64,000 nt of DNA from Alnus glutinosa (GCF_958979055.1 NC_084898.1:2056001-2120000); one strand, 5' to 3'; shown: positions 11,912 through 24,829, numbered from the stretch's first letter. Program-made: numbers and translations. The notes: a model not told the origin generated them from the sequence alone.

Positions 11912-13839
11912 CAAATCCCTACTTAAGAAGAAATAATTTGAATATCAATCTCACCAATCTCATAGGTATCGTAACAAACCCTATTCGTTTTTTTGAAAAA
12001 TACGAGACATCTAATTCAAACAAGTAAAAAGATCTATTCTTTGATAAGATAAAATGAAATCGTGGGTTTTGAATAAGAATAACTTTATATTAAAAACCAA
12101 CTAAAACCAGCAAGTAAAAGCAATTCACAATTTGATGTCAAGTGGCTTATACCATTTTAATATGCAAATTCTATTGAATTTTTGTATTTTTACTTTAGGC
12201 ATTAAAGAATAAACTTAATATATCCATCCAACATTATCTTGTCTATATATTGGATGCCTCACCCTTCACTTAACCAGATGTCCACACTAAGGAAACTAAT
12301 TTTATTTTATTTTAAGATAAAATGTAAATTTATAACAATAACTTGATAGAGAATGTCCAACAGAATATCCTTTCCTTGTCCACACCTATATTTTCTTTTT
12401 CCATTTTTTGAGCTGTTCGTGTACAAAGAGACAGATCAAGGGGCTTTGGAGTATGAAATAAGGAAAGAAGAACATTCCTTTTAGCTTTCTCCTATTGCCG
12501 GAAGGAGTTGTCAAACCACTCTCAAAGGTTTTTGTGTGCAAGGGTCTTCAATGTTAGGGTTGTGCGGTTAATGTTGCTCATGTCGTAAATGATAAGTGGA
12601 TTGTCACGTAAGTTTATAAAGAGTTGTAATAAAAGTTATAATAGCCCAAATACTTTTTAATAAAGAAAGAATAGCATTTTTATTTTTATTTTGTATTGGG
12701 AATTTTTGAAAATTTCTATCCAAATTTCAAAAATTTGGGAAAAAAAAATAGAGAGGATATCTCGGGACCTGAGGAATTCAAACAAGTCGACTCTACACTC
12801 TGAGCTGTTCGGGACTTGGCCGGACACCTTGAGCTGAGATCCCCTCTATCATTCTCCCTCCGACGCCAACTTGTAGGGTAAAAGAAAGCAATGCAGAATA
12901 TGATACATTCTCAACAGTTCCTGCATGGTTCTTCCTGAAATTTCGTTGACAGTATAAGAATTCATAGCTCGACTCAAGCACGAGAGGTGATAAGATGCTC
13001 ATTTGTCCATGGGCAGCTATTTTGGTAGCGTTATTGGGCCGTGTTGGTTAGGTCTTTAATGGGCTATTTGGCCCAAGCCCTAAATGGTAGATTTTCGATG
13101 TATCAATAACTTTTAGGCTTTAACAAGCGATTTAATAAAATGTACAGATCTAATAGTGATTTTAAAGAGTAAAAGAATGAAAACAAGACCGTGAGAAGAA
13201 ATAATCATTTCTCATGTAAATATGGTATAAACTATAAACCCAACCATTCTATTTGAAAACAGTAATTGAAATTTGAAAATGAAAATAAAAATTGGAAGGT
13301 GTGTCTGTCACTTCAATGTCATGGAACCTTCGTGTTTATTTCGCTCTAATCAATATTGTTTATAAAGTTGTAATTTAAAAATGAAAAATGTTCTAAAAGT
13401 ATTTGAGGTATCACTTTTTTATCATAGCTTGTTAATGTCTAATTAATTTTATTAGTGTACCCTTTAAGGTTAAAATCGCTATTAATAAGATTATTCCGTT
13501 CAATTTTTGTTAAGTTTTTAATCGCTCTGTCATACTATATCCAATCAACAGGCAACATGTGTCTTTTTAAATAAAAATATTTAAAAATGACAAATTTATT
13601 ACAAATTGGATTGTAGCCTATGTATCCCTTAGCATACGAGAAATATATATTTTTTTAATAGCATATGTTTCTCACGTGCTTTTTTGATAATATTAATAAA
13701 AAATAAAAATAAAAATATGTGTTTCTCACATATTTAAAAGATACATGTCACTTTTTTAAAACTTCTTATTACATAATTTGTAAAAAAACTCGGTCCCATT
13801 TAAAACTACAAATATAATTTTTTTTTTTTAAAAAAAAAC

Positions 13840-13985
13840 TATCCATCCCTTTAGGGAAGGGGGTGGCCACGCTCCTTCCTAGCACCATTTGGGGTGGCAT
13901 GCGTGCCACCCCCGGCCAATGGAGTGGCCGCATGACTAGTCTAGTATGCGAGCCACCCCCTTCCTCAAAGGGCCCCCCTTTTTTA
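13840..13985. repeat. GC-rich palindromic repeat core
   Basis: An island of GC-rich DNA in AT-rich surroundings contains the palindrome GGGGTGGCATGCGTGCCACCCC and an outer inverted pair (CCCTTTAGGGAAGGGGGTGGCC / GCCACCCCCTTCCTCAAAGGG). Similar cores are at about 24622-24682 and 56310-56372, each near an ACATGTGTC-type motif. This looks like the degraded centre of a repeat family. Confidence 0.5.
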
Positions 13986-15354
13986 AAAGTATATATATAT
14001 ATATATATATAGTTCTTAATTTTTAATGTATTAATGTATATTTTTATTGAGAGTAACACATGTCGTGTTTTTATTGAATCTGACATGACAATCTAACGGT
14101 TTCTGTCAAGTATTAGATAAAAATTAACTTCAAAGAGTAATTTGTTAATTTCATTTACCATATAAATCTCTCCGTTAATTTTTTATACCATAAAAAATAA
14201 TTTTTAAATTTGACCAACCAATTGGACCAAGTTTACATATTTCTCAAAATTGAAAACTATTGAGAGCTTACCTCTCTCATACGTAAGCATTGGCGATGGG
14301 CCGATGTCTTGTCAGTAGTCCGTTGCCAAACGGCAAACACTGCCAAACTTACCTGACATCCATGTCTGAAACCGATTTCCAGTGAAGGTCGTGTCCTCTC
14401 CACTGGGGTGCCTCTTTCTTCACGATTATACCCGAGGGAAGATTCTTTAGAATTGTTCCCCAAAAAAAAATAATAAATATTTATATGATAAAATTCTGAC
14501 CATTAATTTTGTGTTTTGGCATTTATCGTTAACATATAATTATTAAAGAAAACTATTTACTATCTAATTAACTTAATTGCATCTTTTATAACTTGATAGG
14601 TTTTATGTGGGCTAATTTAGTGTAAAACTTAACTTGGTTTTAAGTTTAGGTTTAGTTGATCAAATTGGAACTTGATTTAGCGTTTAAAGTTGAAGAATTG
14701 CTGTTGTTCGCAAGTCGGTCAACATCGTTTGAACTCGATGTTTAAGGAAATTCAAGATTTGAGATCCAAGAGCTCACTCTTGCGACCAAGACGTTCAAAA
14801 TTAAGAAAAAATTTCACTTAAGGATACTAAATTATTTCTCCTTTTGACTTAAAGTATCTGAACTTCAAAACGTCTCAAATTATGGTATTCATTTTTCAAA
14901 ACGTCTTAATAACATGTATTCCGTTAGGATTTATTGTTAAATCCTGCCAAAATTCTTAAAATACCCATGTGTTTATATTTTTTTAAAAAAAAATTATAAA
15001 TTGTTGTAAAGATTCAAGCATAAGTATTTTTGCAAATTCCGTTAAATTCTAATAAACACCTAAATCTTAACAATTTTTTTTTCCCTAAAAAAAAAAGGAG
15101 TATTTTGAAAATTTTGGTAGGATTTAATAGTAAATTCTAACAAATGACTTGTTATTGAGACGTTTTGAAAAATAGATACTCTAATTTGAGACGTTTTAAA
15201 GTTCAGGTACCTTCAGTAAAAAATGGCAATAGTTCGGTACCCTTAAATAAAATTTTCTCCAAAATCAATTTAAACATAGATGTTTTTCAAGAGCCACATA
15301 GACGCTTGGTTACAAGCTATTCACGAGAGAGGCTGTGGCTCCTCTCGGCCTATA

Positions 15355-15520
15355 TGTAGTTCTATTCCTGTATGTTTTTCGAGAATACGATTCTCATATG
15401 CATTTTTAAACATACATATGAAAATCACATGTTTTATTAAAAGAGTATATAAAAATTACATATTCTAAAAATATATACCAATTTATTAAACTAAATTGAA
15501 GAAATTTTCTCATAAAAGTC
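15355..15520. mobile_element. MITE, CAATCTATTAAATTG family
   Basis: It contains GATTCTCATATGCATTTTTA, GAAAATCACATG and ACCAATTTATTAAACTAAAT in the order and spacing seen in the other copies. It lies about 420 bases upstream of DUF7054 gene 2. The boundaries are approximate. Confidence 0.5.
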
Positions 15521-15940
15521 ACATGATCGATAATTAACAAGCAGTCAAATTGTACCTCATTGTTACATCCGGGAAGCTCCCTCTCTCTTTCGGTTGTTTT
15601 GTTTCTTTCTTGCTAGGGATCTAAAATAATGTCTCTTATTAGTTATTACTATAATTAATTCTCTTTTGTTTGGTAATTAAGGGATAAATCTGGCACTAAT
15701 AATAATATTTTCTTAGATATATTTCTGTAAATAAACAAGTATCCGGGGGCATTTTCATCTATGCTACTTTCTACGAAGCTTCGCGGCGTTCGCGCTTCCT
15801 TTTTAAACTCAATCCCTCCACCGTTTCTCGAAACCCTGTCTTTCTTACAGCGAAAAACCCTATTTGTAACGACGAAACCAAACAATAACAGCGACATACA
15901 CACACGGAGCATTAATTCTCAAACTCAAATCTCCGCGTCC

Positions 15941-17908
15941 ATGACTTACCGGACACTGACGTCGCTCAACGAGCGACGAGACGCCGTCAGGGTTCCGCCG
16001 GGATCCTACAGGTCTCTCAAGACCTTCCCGCCGGAGCGACACTCCGGCTTGGTTCGCCGGCCCGGAGGCCTCATTAACGTCCCCGGAAGGCTTGCCTCGG
16101 CGCCGGAGTCTCCCTGCAGCAGGCTGACGAAGTTGCTGCTCAACGTGACCATCGGGAGGAGCTTGGGGCCCGTGCAGGTGGTGATTTCGCCGGAGAAGAC
16201 GACCGGTGATTTGATAAAGGCCGCGCTGGAAATCTACGCGAGGGAGAAGAGGAGGCCGTTGTTGCCGGAGACTGACCCGCACCGTTTCGAGCTCCACTAC
16301 TCGCAGTTCAGCTTGGAGAGTAAGTTTTTTGAGTTCTCTCTAGCCCGGACATGGAGATTTCGGAAAATTTTCTTTGAATTCGCGGGAGACTCACGCGTTT
16401 CTATAATCCCATCAGCCATGAATAACGTGTTTTAAGAGTTTTATAATATCGATTAAATTGTTTTTAATATTTTTTTTATAAGTACTAATTTAATATAGGA
16501 ACAAAAACAGATATCTTGATTTCTACCGTTTAACTTATTTTAATTAAATATTTTATATGTCGGGTCTTATTCATTGATGATTTAGATCTTTAACAATTTT
16601 TTATTTGAATTACTAGCAATTTAGATAATAAATTGTGAGTGAGATTCAGCTGTCTAAATAAGTTTTGAGCTACCCAACTATTTATTTTATTAGCTAGATC
16701 TCATACAGGCTCTCTTATATTTCCTTCTAAAAAATTGCTGGAGATTCTTATCAAATTTGCTTAGCCATGAATAATGTGTTGTGAATTATAAAATATTGAT
16801 TAAATATTTTTGAGCTTTTGAGATAAGTATTCATTTAACATCGTATAAAAGCAAACGTTTTGACTTTTATAGTTTTAACTCATTTTAATTAAATATTCTA
16901 TATGCTTTGTTTCATTTATTGAGTAAGTGACATTTAAGCTCACATGTGATGTAGTGTTAGAATATTAATTCAATAATTAAATTTATCATTTATTTTCTTG
17001 TTACAATATAGAGTTCAGGAATTCTGATGCACATATTAAATTATAGGGTTACCTTATTGGTACTTAAGTTTTTGCAACTTTATTTTTTGATACCTGAGTT
17101 TTAATTTGCATCACAAATGGTATCTCAGTTTTGGGAAAAGATTGAATTGGTACATCAGTCAAGTTTTCCGTCCAAAAACTAACGGCCCGCTACGTTATTG
17201 CCACTTAACACTACTAGGAATACGACACATGTCCCTTGCGACATGTCAGCACCTACATAATTGTCATTTCCCTCCAAAATCAGTAAATGACGTGGGTATG
17301 TGATGTGAAAGTGTTTGGGTGATTTGACAATTATGTAGGTGCTAATTGTCCCTTGCGACATGTGTCGTGTTCCTAGTAGTACTAAGTGGCAATGACATGG
17401 TGGACCGTTAGTTTTTGGATAGAAAATTTGACTGAGGTACCAATTCGATTTTTTTTCAAAACCGAGGTACCATTTGTAATGCAAATTGAAACTCAAGTAC
17501 TAAAAAATAAAGTTGCCAAAACTCATGTACCAATAAGATATTTAATCCTAAATTATAAGTTATCATCCACATATATAATATATATATATATATATATAAT
17601 TTTTTTTTTTTTTTATGTGCAATTTAATGAGTATGTATATATATTATATATGTGCAATAATATAATATAATTTGAAAACTATGGACTCTCTTTTCTTTTT
17701 TAAAATATTTTTTTTTTCTTTTCTTTTTGAGCTTATTTAATTATATGCAGGTTTGAAGCGAGAATCGAAGTTGATAAACTTGGGGTCTAGAAATTTCTTT
17801 CTGTGCTCAACTCCATCCACCTCCATCGGTTCTTCTTGCTATGAGGAAGCCAAGAAGACAACGATCACCTCATTTCCATTGACAAAGTTGATGGATTTCT
17901 TGTTATAG
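15941..17908 (+). CDS. DUF7054-type protein, gene 2 (two exons)
   Basis: The coding exons are 15941-16319 and 17751-17908, joined by a phase-1 GT-AG intron at the same codon as the last intron of gene 1. The start is placed at MTYRTLTSLNERR. An in-frame upstream ATG at 15761 would add 60 residues. The leader is arginine/proline rich; the domain core reads LTKLLLNVTIGRSLGPVQVV and HRFELHYSQFSLES, then exon 2 gives LKRESKLINLGSRNFFLCST. The product is 178 residues with the short start. Unlike gene 1, it has no intron between leader and domain, and its C-terminus is short. Function is unknown. Its intron carries a 503-bp foldback element and LTR-like relics. The two genes are an old paralogous pair, only moderately similar. 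Confidence 0.82.
16440..17010. mobile_element. TRIM-like LTR relics in the intron of DUF7054 gene 2
   Basis: Two degraded stretches (about 16440-16640 and 16780-17010) share motifs with the 53.8-kb element: AT(C/T)GATTAAAT, a TTTAACAT end, TTTTAATTAAATATT(T/C)TATATG, and finally GTGTTAGAATATTAATTCAA. They look like tandem remnants of a small LTR element. Boundaries are uncertain. Confidence 0.45.
17046..17548. mobile_element. MULE-type foldback element with perfect 9-bp TSD
   Basis: The arms of about 215-225 bp (17046-17262 and 17322-17548) are inverted copies; matching pieces include CTTATTGGTAC / GTACCAATAAG and AAAAACTAACGG / CCGTTAGTTTTT. The 9-bp sequence TAAATTATA occurs on both sides (17037-17045 and 17549-17557). 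A 9-bp duplication with long inverted arms points to a non-autonomous Mutator-like element. It lies in the intron of DUF7054 gene 2. Confidence 0.85.
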
Positions 17909-17944
17909 ATATAATTTTTCCTTCTATTTAGGTTGTAAGAGATT

Positions 17945-18262
17945 CTTCGGATTCAATCTATTAAATTAATATGTCGTTAGAATGTGTGATTCTCCTATAC
18001 AATTTTTACAGGCATTTTAAAAAATTTATGTGAAAATTATGTACTTTAAAGATATTTATTAATTTAATAGACTAAATTAAAAAAAAATTATCTAATTCCA
18101 TCGTGTGTTATTGTTACTTGCATAACATGCTCAATTCAATTTATTAAACTGGCAAATATTCAAAATGCATGTGATTTTTATATACACTTTTAATAGAGCA
18201 TATGATTCATACTTGTCAGTTCAATATAATTGAGTAGGAGCAATTTTTTCTAATTTGGAAAT
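17945..18262. mobile_element. Two adjacent MITEs, CAATCTATTAAATTG family
   Basis: The first copy (about 17945-18095) runs from TTCAATCTATTAAATTAATA to TTAATTTAATAGACTAAATT. The second (about 18130-18262) runs from CTCAATTCAATTTATTAAAC to CAGTTCAATATAATTGAGTA. Both have the ATG(T/C)GATT-type centre. They lie directly after the stop codon of DUF7054 gene 2 and may contribute to its 3'UTR. Confidence 0.55.
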
Positions 18263-18411
18263 TTTTTTTGGCCCAAATAAAATTTTGGATGTGCATACTC
18301 ATCAATTACATACAAAATTTCAAATATTTTAATTTATGTGACTTGATAATTGAACAATCACAATGCCTTGTGGACAATACCATATTATTTTAGTCAATTG
18401 TTGACAAGGAT

Positions 18412-19032
18412 TTAGTGGTGTACATGCGGATGCGGTTATTCGCAATATCTGCAATCGTATTCACAAAATGTGATTATTTGCAATATTACTTTTAAATATC
18501 CGTATTATGTTCTTACTAACCGCACCTGAACGATTATTGCAAATATTATCTGCTATCTACATATTAGGTACGGGGTCTTTTAATCCTTCTTTAGGCCTTT
18601 ATTATGGTATATTTTAAATGATTTTGAAAATAATTTTGACTGGTTTATAGTGTTTTGGGCTTTTGTAATTTTTTTAAGCCATAATATTTTGAAAATATAT
18701 TGATTTCATATTACTTTTGTATTTTTGCTAAAGTGTTACATGAGAAACCAACACAACTAACTAAACTAATGGAAACATAACATATACTTAATCTCAAATG
18801 ATGTCATTTTGGTAAATTTATTAAATATAATATATATAAGAAATATACAAAAGATATATTATATATAAAGGGTATACGGATGCGGTTGATAACCACGTCC
18901 GCATACTTTAAACCGCTATCCAAATATGCATATGCGGATGATGATTTTTTCTAACGACATATGCACCGGCATGTGTGGATAGCAGATAGTGAATATCGAT
19001 AGTTAATATCTGTCCACGTATACACTCCTACA
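18412..19032. mobile_element. Non-autonomous element with GCGGATGCGG repeats
   Basis: It begins near GTGGTGTACATGCGGATGCG and ends near GTCCACGTATACACTCCTAC, which are imperfect inverses. Inner copies of ACGGATGCGGTTGATAACC and TATGCGGATGATGA repeat the terminal motif. The design resembles hAT-like MITEs found in many plants, but the family assignment is inference and no target duplication was confirmed. Confidence 0.5.
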
Positions 19033-20530
19033 AGAAACTTGGATTAGGTTAGATTTTTAGCAAAACCTCAAAAAAAAAAAAAAAAAAAAAAAAATCATCT
19101 CATTTCAAAACTTACAATTAGCATTATGTCAATTACTTTAACACTTATGTTAAAGCAATTTTTCTGCCTGCTAGACCAACGATAAGATTCTTACAAAATA
19201 GTTGAATTTCCCTTGAGAAAATTAAAAACACTTTGATAATTAAGTCAATACAATATCTAAGAGGAAAAAAGTGAAACACAAAAAGAAAGAAAAAGGCTCC
19301 CTATATAAAGCGAAGGGCTTGTTGAATACGATCCATGAATGCTTGTCACGTGGCGGATCAAGTGGTATTTGATTATTGTCATGTAGTGGACTAATTGAGT
19401 ATTTTTTTTTTTTTTTTAATTTTTTAATTTTTATATTAAATGGGTTTAGGCTTGAGTAATTACTAATTAGCATTCTGCACTTTTGTATTCTATTATTCGA
19501 TCATTTTCGGATCAACCAACCGTTGACCCTAAAACATTCAAAATGAGAAACATTTTTGTCATTTTTCCAAGTTAACTCTTCTGTTTGGATTATATAATGA
19601 AGCTATTAATTATAGGTTTATAACTTGTAAGTTTTGAATGCAAAATATTTAATTGAAACGTGTTAAATTGTGTTGTCATTCAAGTCAAAACTTATCCTCT
19701 CCAACTATGTTAAATCATGATGAATATAACCATTTTCATTTAAAGTGAAATGCAGTCAAACCAATTTCAGGGTCTAAATTTTGTTTTATTGCATTTAACA
19801 GTATACATGATAATGATGATACTACGCTATTTAAAAATTTTACATGACGTGACAATATTTTCATCATGTAGAAACATATACACAATTAAATATATAAAAT
19901 ATAATATGGACCGTGAAATAGCTCATCTCAAATTCACTGAAAATAAAGAGAATATTGATCCATTAAATCACTTGTTATTGCAAATTTAATTATTCAATTA
20001 ATATTCTAACACGAAACGTTTACGAGAAGTAGAAAGGTCTAAAGCCTAAAACATATGTTAGGCTATTAGCCTCAAGTTAATTATCTTCGTAGTGAGAGAA
20101 GTAATGCTAGAAAATCATATTTTTATTTCACAATGCTGATGTGGCAGTATCAATCAACTCTTAAATTTTTTTTTAGTAATGCTACAAACTACATCCTTAT
20201 CTCACTTTTATTCTGATGGGCTAATGCGACAACCTTTTATTATTATTATTTTTTATAATATGGGTTAATCCAATGACTAATGGAAACAATTACATTAGTT
20301 CAATGAGACGTGGATATAATATGTAACATTACTCTTTTTTTTTTTCCAACAATGACATACAAAAATGAGAATTGTTTCGTTTAATTATTTTATACATCTC
20401 TTGTTAATCTTGGTACAAGAGATGTGTAAAAAATAAGCAAGAGAATAATACCAAACATATTTCTACAAAAATTTGTTGATATTATGACGTTAGGATTATA
20501 AGATAGTTGTATGATAAAAATATAATTACT

Positions 20531-20576
<46 letters not shown>

Positions 20577-20971
20577 AATAGACAAATTAACAACAACAAT
20601 TTCATAAATACAATGAGAAATTTTCTCAAAACAAATATTAGCCTCACTCGGAGATAAAACTATATTTAGAAGTCGATGAGTCGGAGCATTTAGATTATGC
20701 GTAACAGCGTAAGGGACCTTCCATCTCCGCTAAAAGATAAAAGATAAAAGATAATAAGTATATAATCCAATTAAAAACATAAGAAGTCCCTTTCACCCAC
20801 CCTCGCTGCTCCGCGTTCCCTCACCGTTCCCACTCTAAAAGACCTTGACCATCCCTTCCGTGTATTGGCAGCAAAGCACTGACACAGCAAGCCGTGAGCA
20901 TTCAGCACCTGGCGCATCTATAGAAGTACTAGCTGTGCGTTGCTAACGAGAGCACGGCCTTCTCGGATGTT
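19033..20971. other. Intergenic DNA upstream of cornichon
   Basis: No gene is seen. It contains a long A-run at about 19072-19094, MITE material at about 20098-20333 (a full copy at 20175-20333, with ends GTAATGCTACAAACTACATC and TATAATATGTAACATTACT), and a TA microsatellite at about 20536-20572. From about 20780 the composition becomes C-rich (CTTTCACCCACCCTCGCTGC), as expected for the cornichon promoter and 5'UTR. Confidence 0.6.
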
Positions 20972-21665
20972 ATGGGTGATCTCTATGCGTGGCTCGTCTC
21001 CTTCTTCTTCCTCATAGCCCTACTTGTGGTCGTCGTTTACCAGGTCAATCCCAAAACACATTTTCTATTGGACATGTGGGGTTTTTGTTTTTTTTTTTTG
21101 TTTTTTTTTTAATTATTATTATTTTAATTTTTGAACTTTTTCCTGGTTCATATGCTTTTTTTGAGAGTGCATTCTTTGAAGATTGGATTTTTATTTCAAG
21201 TTTTGCGATAAAGAGTAGTAAAGATTAGGCTTTTGTGAATTTTAGCTGGGTTTGTTGTGAATGCTTGTGAGTTGAGTGGGCTTGTTTCATCAATTCTCTT
21301 TTCAATTCTTGTGGGGATGAAAAGGGACTTGGAAAAGAGCATCTGGGTTTGTTGCATTTGCCGTGAAATCAGTCTCTGTGAAGCTCTATGTACCTATGCC
21401 TATTTGTTCTTTGGGATGCAAGAGTTTTGGGTACTCTACGGGCAATGCTAGAAGTATAGTTTCTCAGCTAATCATTCATATTTTGGTGGTATTCGTAATA
21501 CCCAGTTATATTTTACTTGAACTAGTTCAGCTATTTATATGTCCATCTCTTTTTTCTTTATTTTTGGTTAGTTATACACGTTTGTATGTGAAGTAAAGCT
21601 CACAGATTTCATAATGATTTTAAAACTCAATTATGCGTTGGCATAGTTTATTGATCGGTACAAAG

Positions 21666-21716
<51 letters not shown>

Positions 21717-23194
21717 CCGTTCTCTGTAATCCTATATAAATATAAAGGGGTTTTAGATTGTTAACATATATATATATCCCTTGGAGTAAATACTTGTCTT
21801 TGACATCTTACCTTCACCTTAAACTACTGAATTTAAGGTTTTATGTTCTTTTATGTGTTCTGAAGTTTAGCGGGGTGAAACTTGTGAGTTTAATAGTATC
21901 CAAAAGAATAGAGGAAAAAAAAACTATAATTAGCATCCATTTAACTAAGAATTGTGCTGTCTTCAGTAGGCATCAGTTCTATTGCATTTGGATAGGATTT
22001 GTTGGCCTGTTGAGTAAGTTCAGTGACCACAAACTGATTCGAGTTTGGAAGTAGCTGATAACGATAATATGAACTGATTCGAGTTTGGACGTAGCTACTA
22101 GGTTTCTTGGCCTAGGAGTATTGGATAAGTACTAAGAGACCTCGATTAAGGTGGAGTTAGGAGTTCAGAAATTCCTGACTCGTTACCTCGTCACGTGGCG
22201 CTCATCCATAGCATGGGTTATTTGGGATTTGGTTCTTCAATTGCTTGTTAAAAAAATGAAAAAATAAAAATAAAAATTGTTTGATTTAGCTAGAATTGAT
22301 CTTGTATTGGAACATATTGACTATATATAGTTTTAAAAAATTATCTGGGAATTACTTACAAAAGTTATATGAAATATGGAACTTGACATTCTAAAATTTG
22401 TTGCAGCTTATGTGCTTGGCGGATCTAGAGTTTGATTACATCAACCCTTATGACTCCTCATCTCGGATAAACAGAGTGATTTTGCCAGAGTTCATTGCAC
22501 AAGGAGTCTTATGCATATTCTATCTTGTAACAGGGCATTGGGTTATGTCACTGTTGTCTATTCCATACCTTTACTACAATGTGAGACTGTAAGTGTTCTC
22601 TCTCCTTCGCCAAATATGAGATTTCGTGTCTAGTCTAATGCGTGTAATTCGGTTAGCAATGTATAACAACTTTTTAGATGATTGCTTTGAGGCTCCTTTG
22701 AGGTTTCTGACAATGTAAATGACCCTTCCGGATAAGTTGGATGCAGGAATAACATATACATTGCTTGGTTATCCAGCCCATTAGATTTACATTCAAGACA
22801 TATGTCACATATATGCCACGATACATGCACTCGTTGCCAGTGTATTGCAGTGGTCATGTGTTGGTGTCTCGAGACGCTAGAATGTGCTAAGTTCTATGAT
22901 CTTGCTAAATATGTCTTCTCCATGTGACTAGGTACTTGCGAAATCAGCACCTGGTAGATGTCACTGAGATATTCAACTTGCTCAATTGGGAAAAGAAGCA
23001 ACGGCTTTTCAAACTCTTCTATCTCGTTTGTCTCCTCTTTCTCTCCATATTTTGGTACTGTTACTGGATAATGAATGCTTGCTGTTTCTCAATATTTATT
23101 GTTTTGATTTTGATACTACATAGGAAGATCGTTTGACTCTTCCTTGTGCTTCTGTTGTAGGATGATTCTAACTGCATTGGATGACCATGAGTAG
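20972..23194 (+). CDS. CNIH: Cornichon family ER cargo receptor (four exons)
   Basis: The coding exons are 20972-21043, 22407-22588, 22932-23054 and 23161-23194, all with GT-AG introns. The product is 136 residues, normal for plant cornichons. Cornichon proteins are ER membrane cargo receptors that load membrane proteins into COPII vesicles. The sequence starts [20 protein letters not shown] (first membrane helix). It contains [20 protein letters not shown], the conserved lumenal or loop motif, then [20 protein letters not shown] and [16 protein letters not shown], and ends with [20 protein letters not shown]. Intron 1 (about 1.36 kb) contains a long TA microsatellite (about 21668-21713) and a 25-bp direct repeat of 40-bp period (22032 and 22072). 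I recall Arabidopsis At1g12390 and At4g12090 as homologues; At1g12390 adjoins the TFB5 and CLPR2 genes, as here. Confidence 0.95.
21668..21713. repeat. TA microsatellite in cornichon intron 1
   Basis: An uninterrupted TA dinucleotide run of roughly 45 bases. Comparable runs flank the gene block at about 20536-20572, 24760-24825 and 24970-25013. Confidence 0.9.
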
Positions 23195-23589
23195 TTGGGG
23201 GCTCACTCTGTGGAGCTTGTACTGGAGGTATTCAATGCCGCAAACTATTGCCTTGCGTTGCGTTGGAGATAAATTCCTCCCTCCGAACAACACATTGTTG
23301 TAACTGAATTAAATTCAGGCTTTGTATTTGTTGGATGCTAAGTTAATCTCTTCAAGTTCAGTTTTCAGGCATTTTAAACTCTCTCTCTTTCTCTCTCTCT
23401 CTCTGGCTTGTACGTTTGCCAATTAGCTAAAGGTAGAGTTATCTGGTCTGTTAGCAATTCTGGCATTTCCTTTTCTGCATTATTTGTGCAGGATTGTGGT
23501 AATCAACTCAAATCATTAAATATGAGCAATTCCTGCTTGCATGCATCAAGTTTGTTAATGTGTGTTGTAATTTGTAAACGAACAGATTC

Positions 23590-23900
23590 TCCAGCTCGGT
23601 CTATTAAATTAGAGCTCGTGATTCTTATACATTTTAAAAAGAGTAATGCTAAAAATCATTTTTTATTCCACAACGCTGACGTGACAGTCTCAATTGATTG
23701 GGACTGATATGCTAGCATTGTGGGATATTTCTGAGATAAGATAAAAATGTGATTTTTAATATTACCATCTTTAAAATGCATGTGAGAAAGATTTGTTCTT
23801 AGTACAAATGTCACATGTTGTATTAATCCTATTAAAAAAATATGTGAGAATCGTATGTTTTAAATATATATTTTAGTTTAATAGACAAAATTGGAGGAAA
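23590..23900. mobile_element. Nested MITEs downstream of cornichon
   Basis: The outer element begins at CTCGGTCTATTAAATTAGAG and resumes after the insert with AAAATGCATGTGAGAAAG, ending TTAGTTTAATAGACAAAATT. The inner element (about 23641-23768) has inverted ends GAGTAATGCTAAAAATCATT and ATGTGATTTTTAATATTACC and the CGCTGACGTGACAG motif. The insertion order is therefore readable directly. Confidence 0.65.
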
Positions 23901-24756
23901 AACGGAGGTCGGAACATTTGGAGTTTGAAAAGTTAAAAAAAATATTTAGTGCATTTTATGAAGTGGGTTTTCTTAAATCGTAATAATTGTCTTAAAATTA
24001 AATTATGGGGAAATTATCATATTAGCAGTTATCACCTCTATTAATCAAATATTTATCATACTTTTTCCTATACTCAAAAATAAAACTAATATGGCAAAAT
24101 TTCAATCATTAGTTTGAAAGCAATGATTAGAAATTGAAAATAAAATAAAATTACATAGTATAATATTTTAAGAATTTTAGATGATCTTGACTCTCCTATG
24201 TTTGTTAATGTATTTGAGAAAACAGTATTTTTCAAACACTTGGAAGAGTAAGTTAACAAGCAATTTAAAACAAAATACTTTTCAAAACATCAAATATTTT
24301 TGATAAATTTTTTCACACCTTGTAAAAATATTTATGACAAAACATATGTTTAATTAGCTTTTGCCAAGTAGGAGATAACTTATTACATTATTGGTTATTG
24401 TGGTTAGTTAAAATTATAAATCATTTACTCTGGTATTAAAATTAATTTAGAAATTTTCGTGATTGGCTTAATTTACAAATTGCTCTATGGAGTTAAATTC
24501 CGTTAAAAAATTTTGATATTCCGTTTGGCATCACGTCAACTCCAATAAGATGACAACATGTGTCGATCTTAATAAAAAGAAAATATTAATAAATAAAACT
24601 TAAAAATTATATTTTTTTTAAAGTTGCCGCAACCCCCAGCCTCCTTTGGTGGCCACGCAGCCACCACCAAAGGGGTTGCAACACCTCTCCAATAAAATTT
24701 TTACAACTCAACTTAAAATACCAACCAAATACAATCAAATATAATACAGATGCTTT

Positions 24757-24759
<3 letters not shown>

Positions 24760-24825
<66 letters not shown>
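24760..24825. repeat. Long TA microsatellite
   Basis: About 65 bases of uninterrupted TA dinucleotides, among the longest simple repeats in the window. A second run lies 145 bases downstream at 24970-25013. Confidence 0.95.

Positions 24826-24829
<4 letters not shown>

Larger units (their letters stand above)
10504..15940. other. Intergenic DNA between the two DUF7054 genes
   Basis: No gene is recognised. The first 150 bases are likely the 3'UTR of gene 1. The rest is AT-rich and holds an inverted-repeat element at about 11537-11911, a GC-rich palindromic patch at about 13840-13985, TA microsatellites near 13990, a MITE of the CAATCTATTAAATTG family near 15355-15520, and long T/A runs. Open frames here carry no family signature. 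Confidence 0.6.

Noticed and set aside
15860..16297. 145-residue frame antisense to DUF7054 gene 2
   Set aside because: It lies entirely over the GC-rich first exon on the other strand; the arginine/proline-rich translation is a shadow of the real gene.
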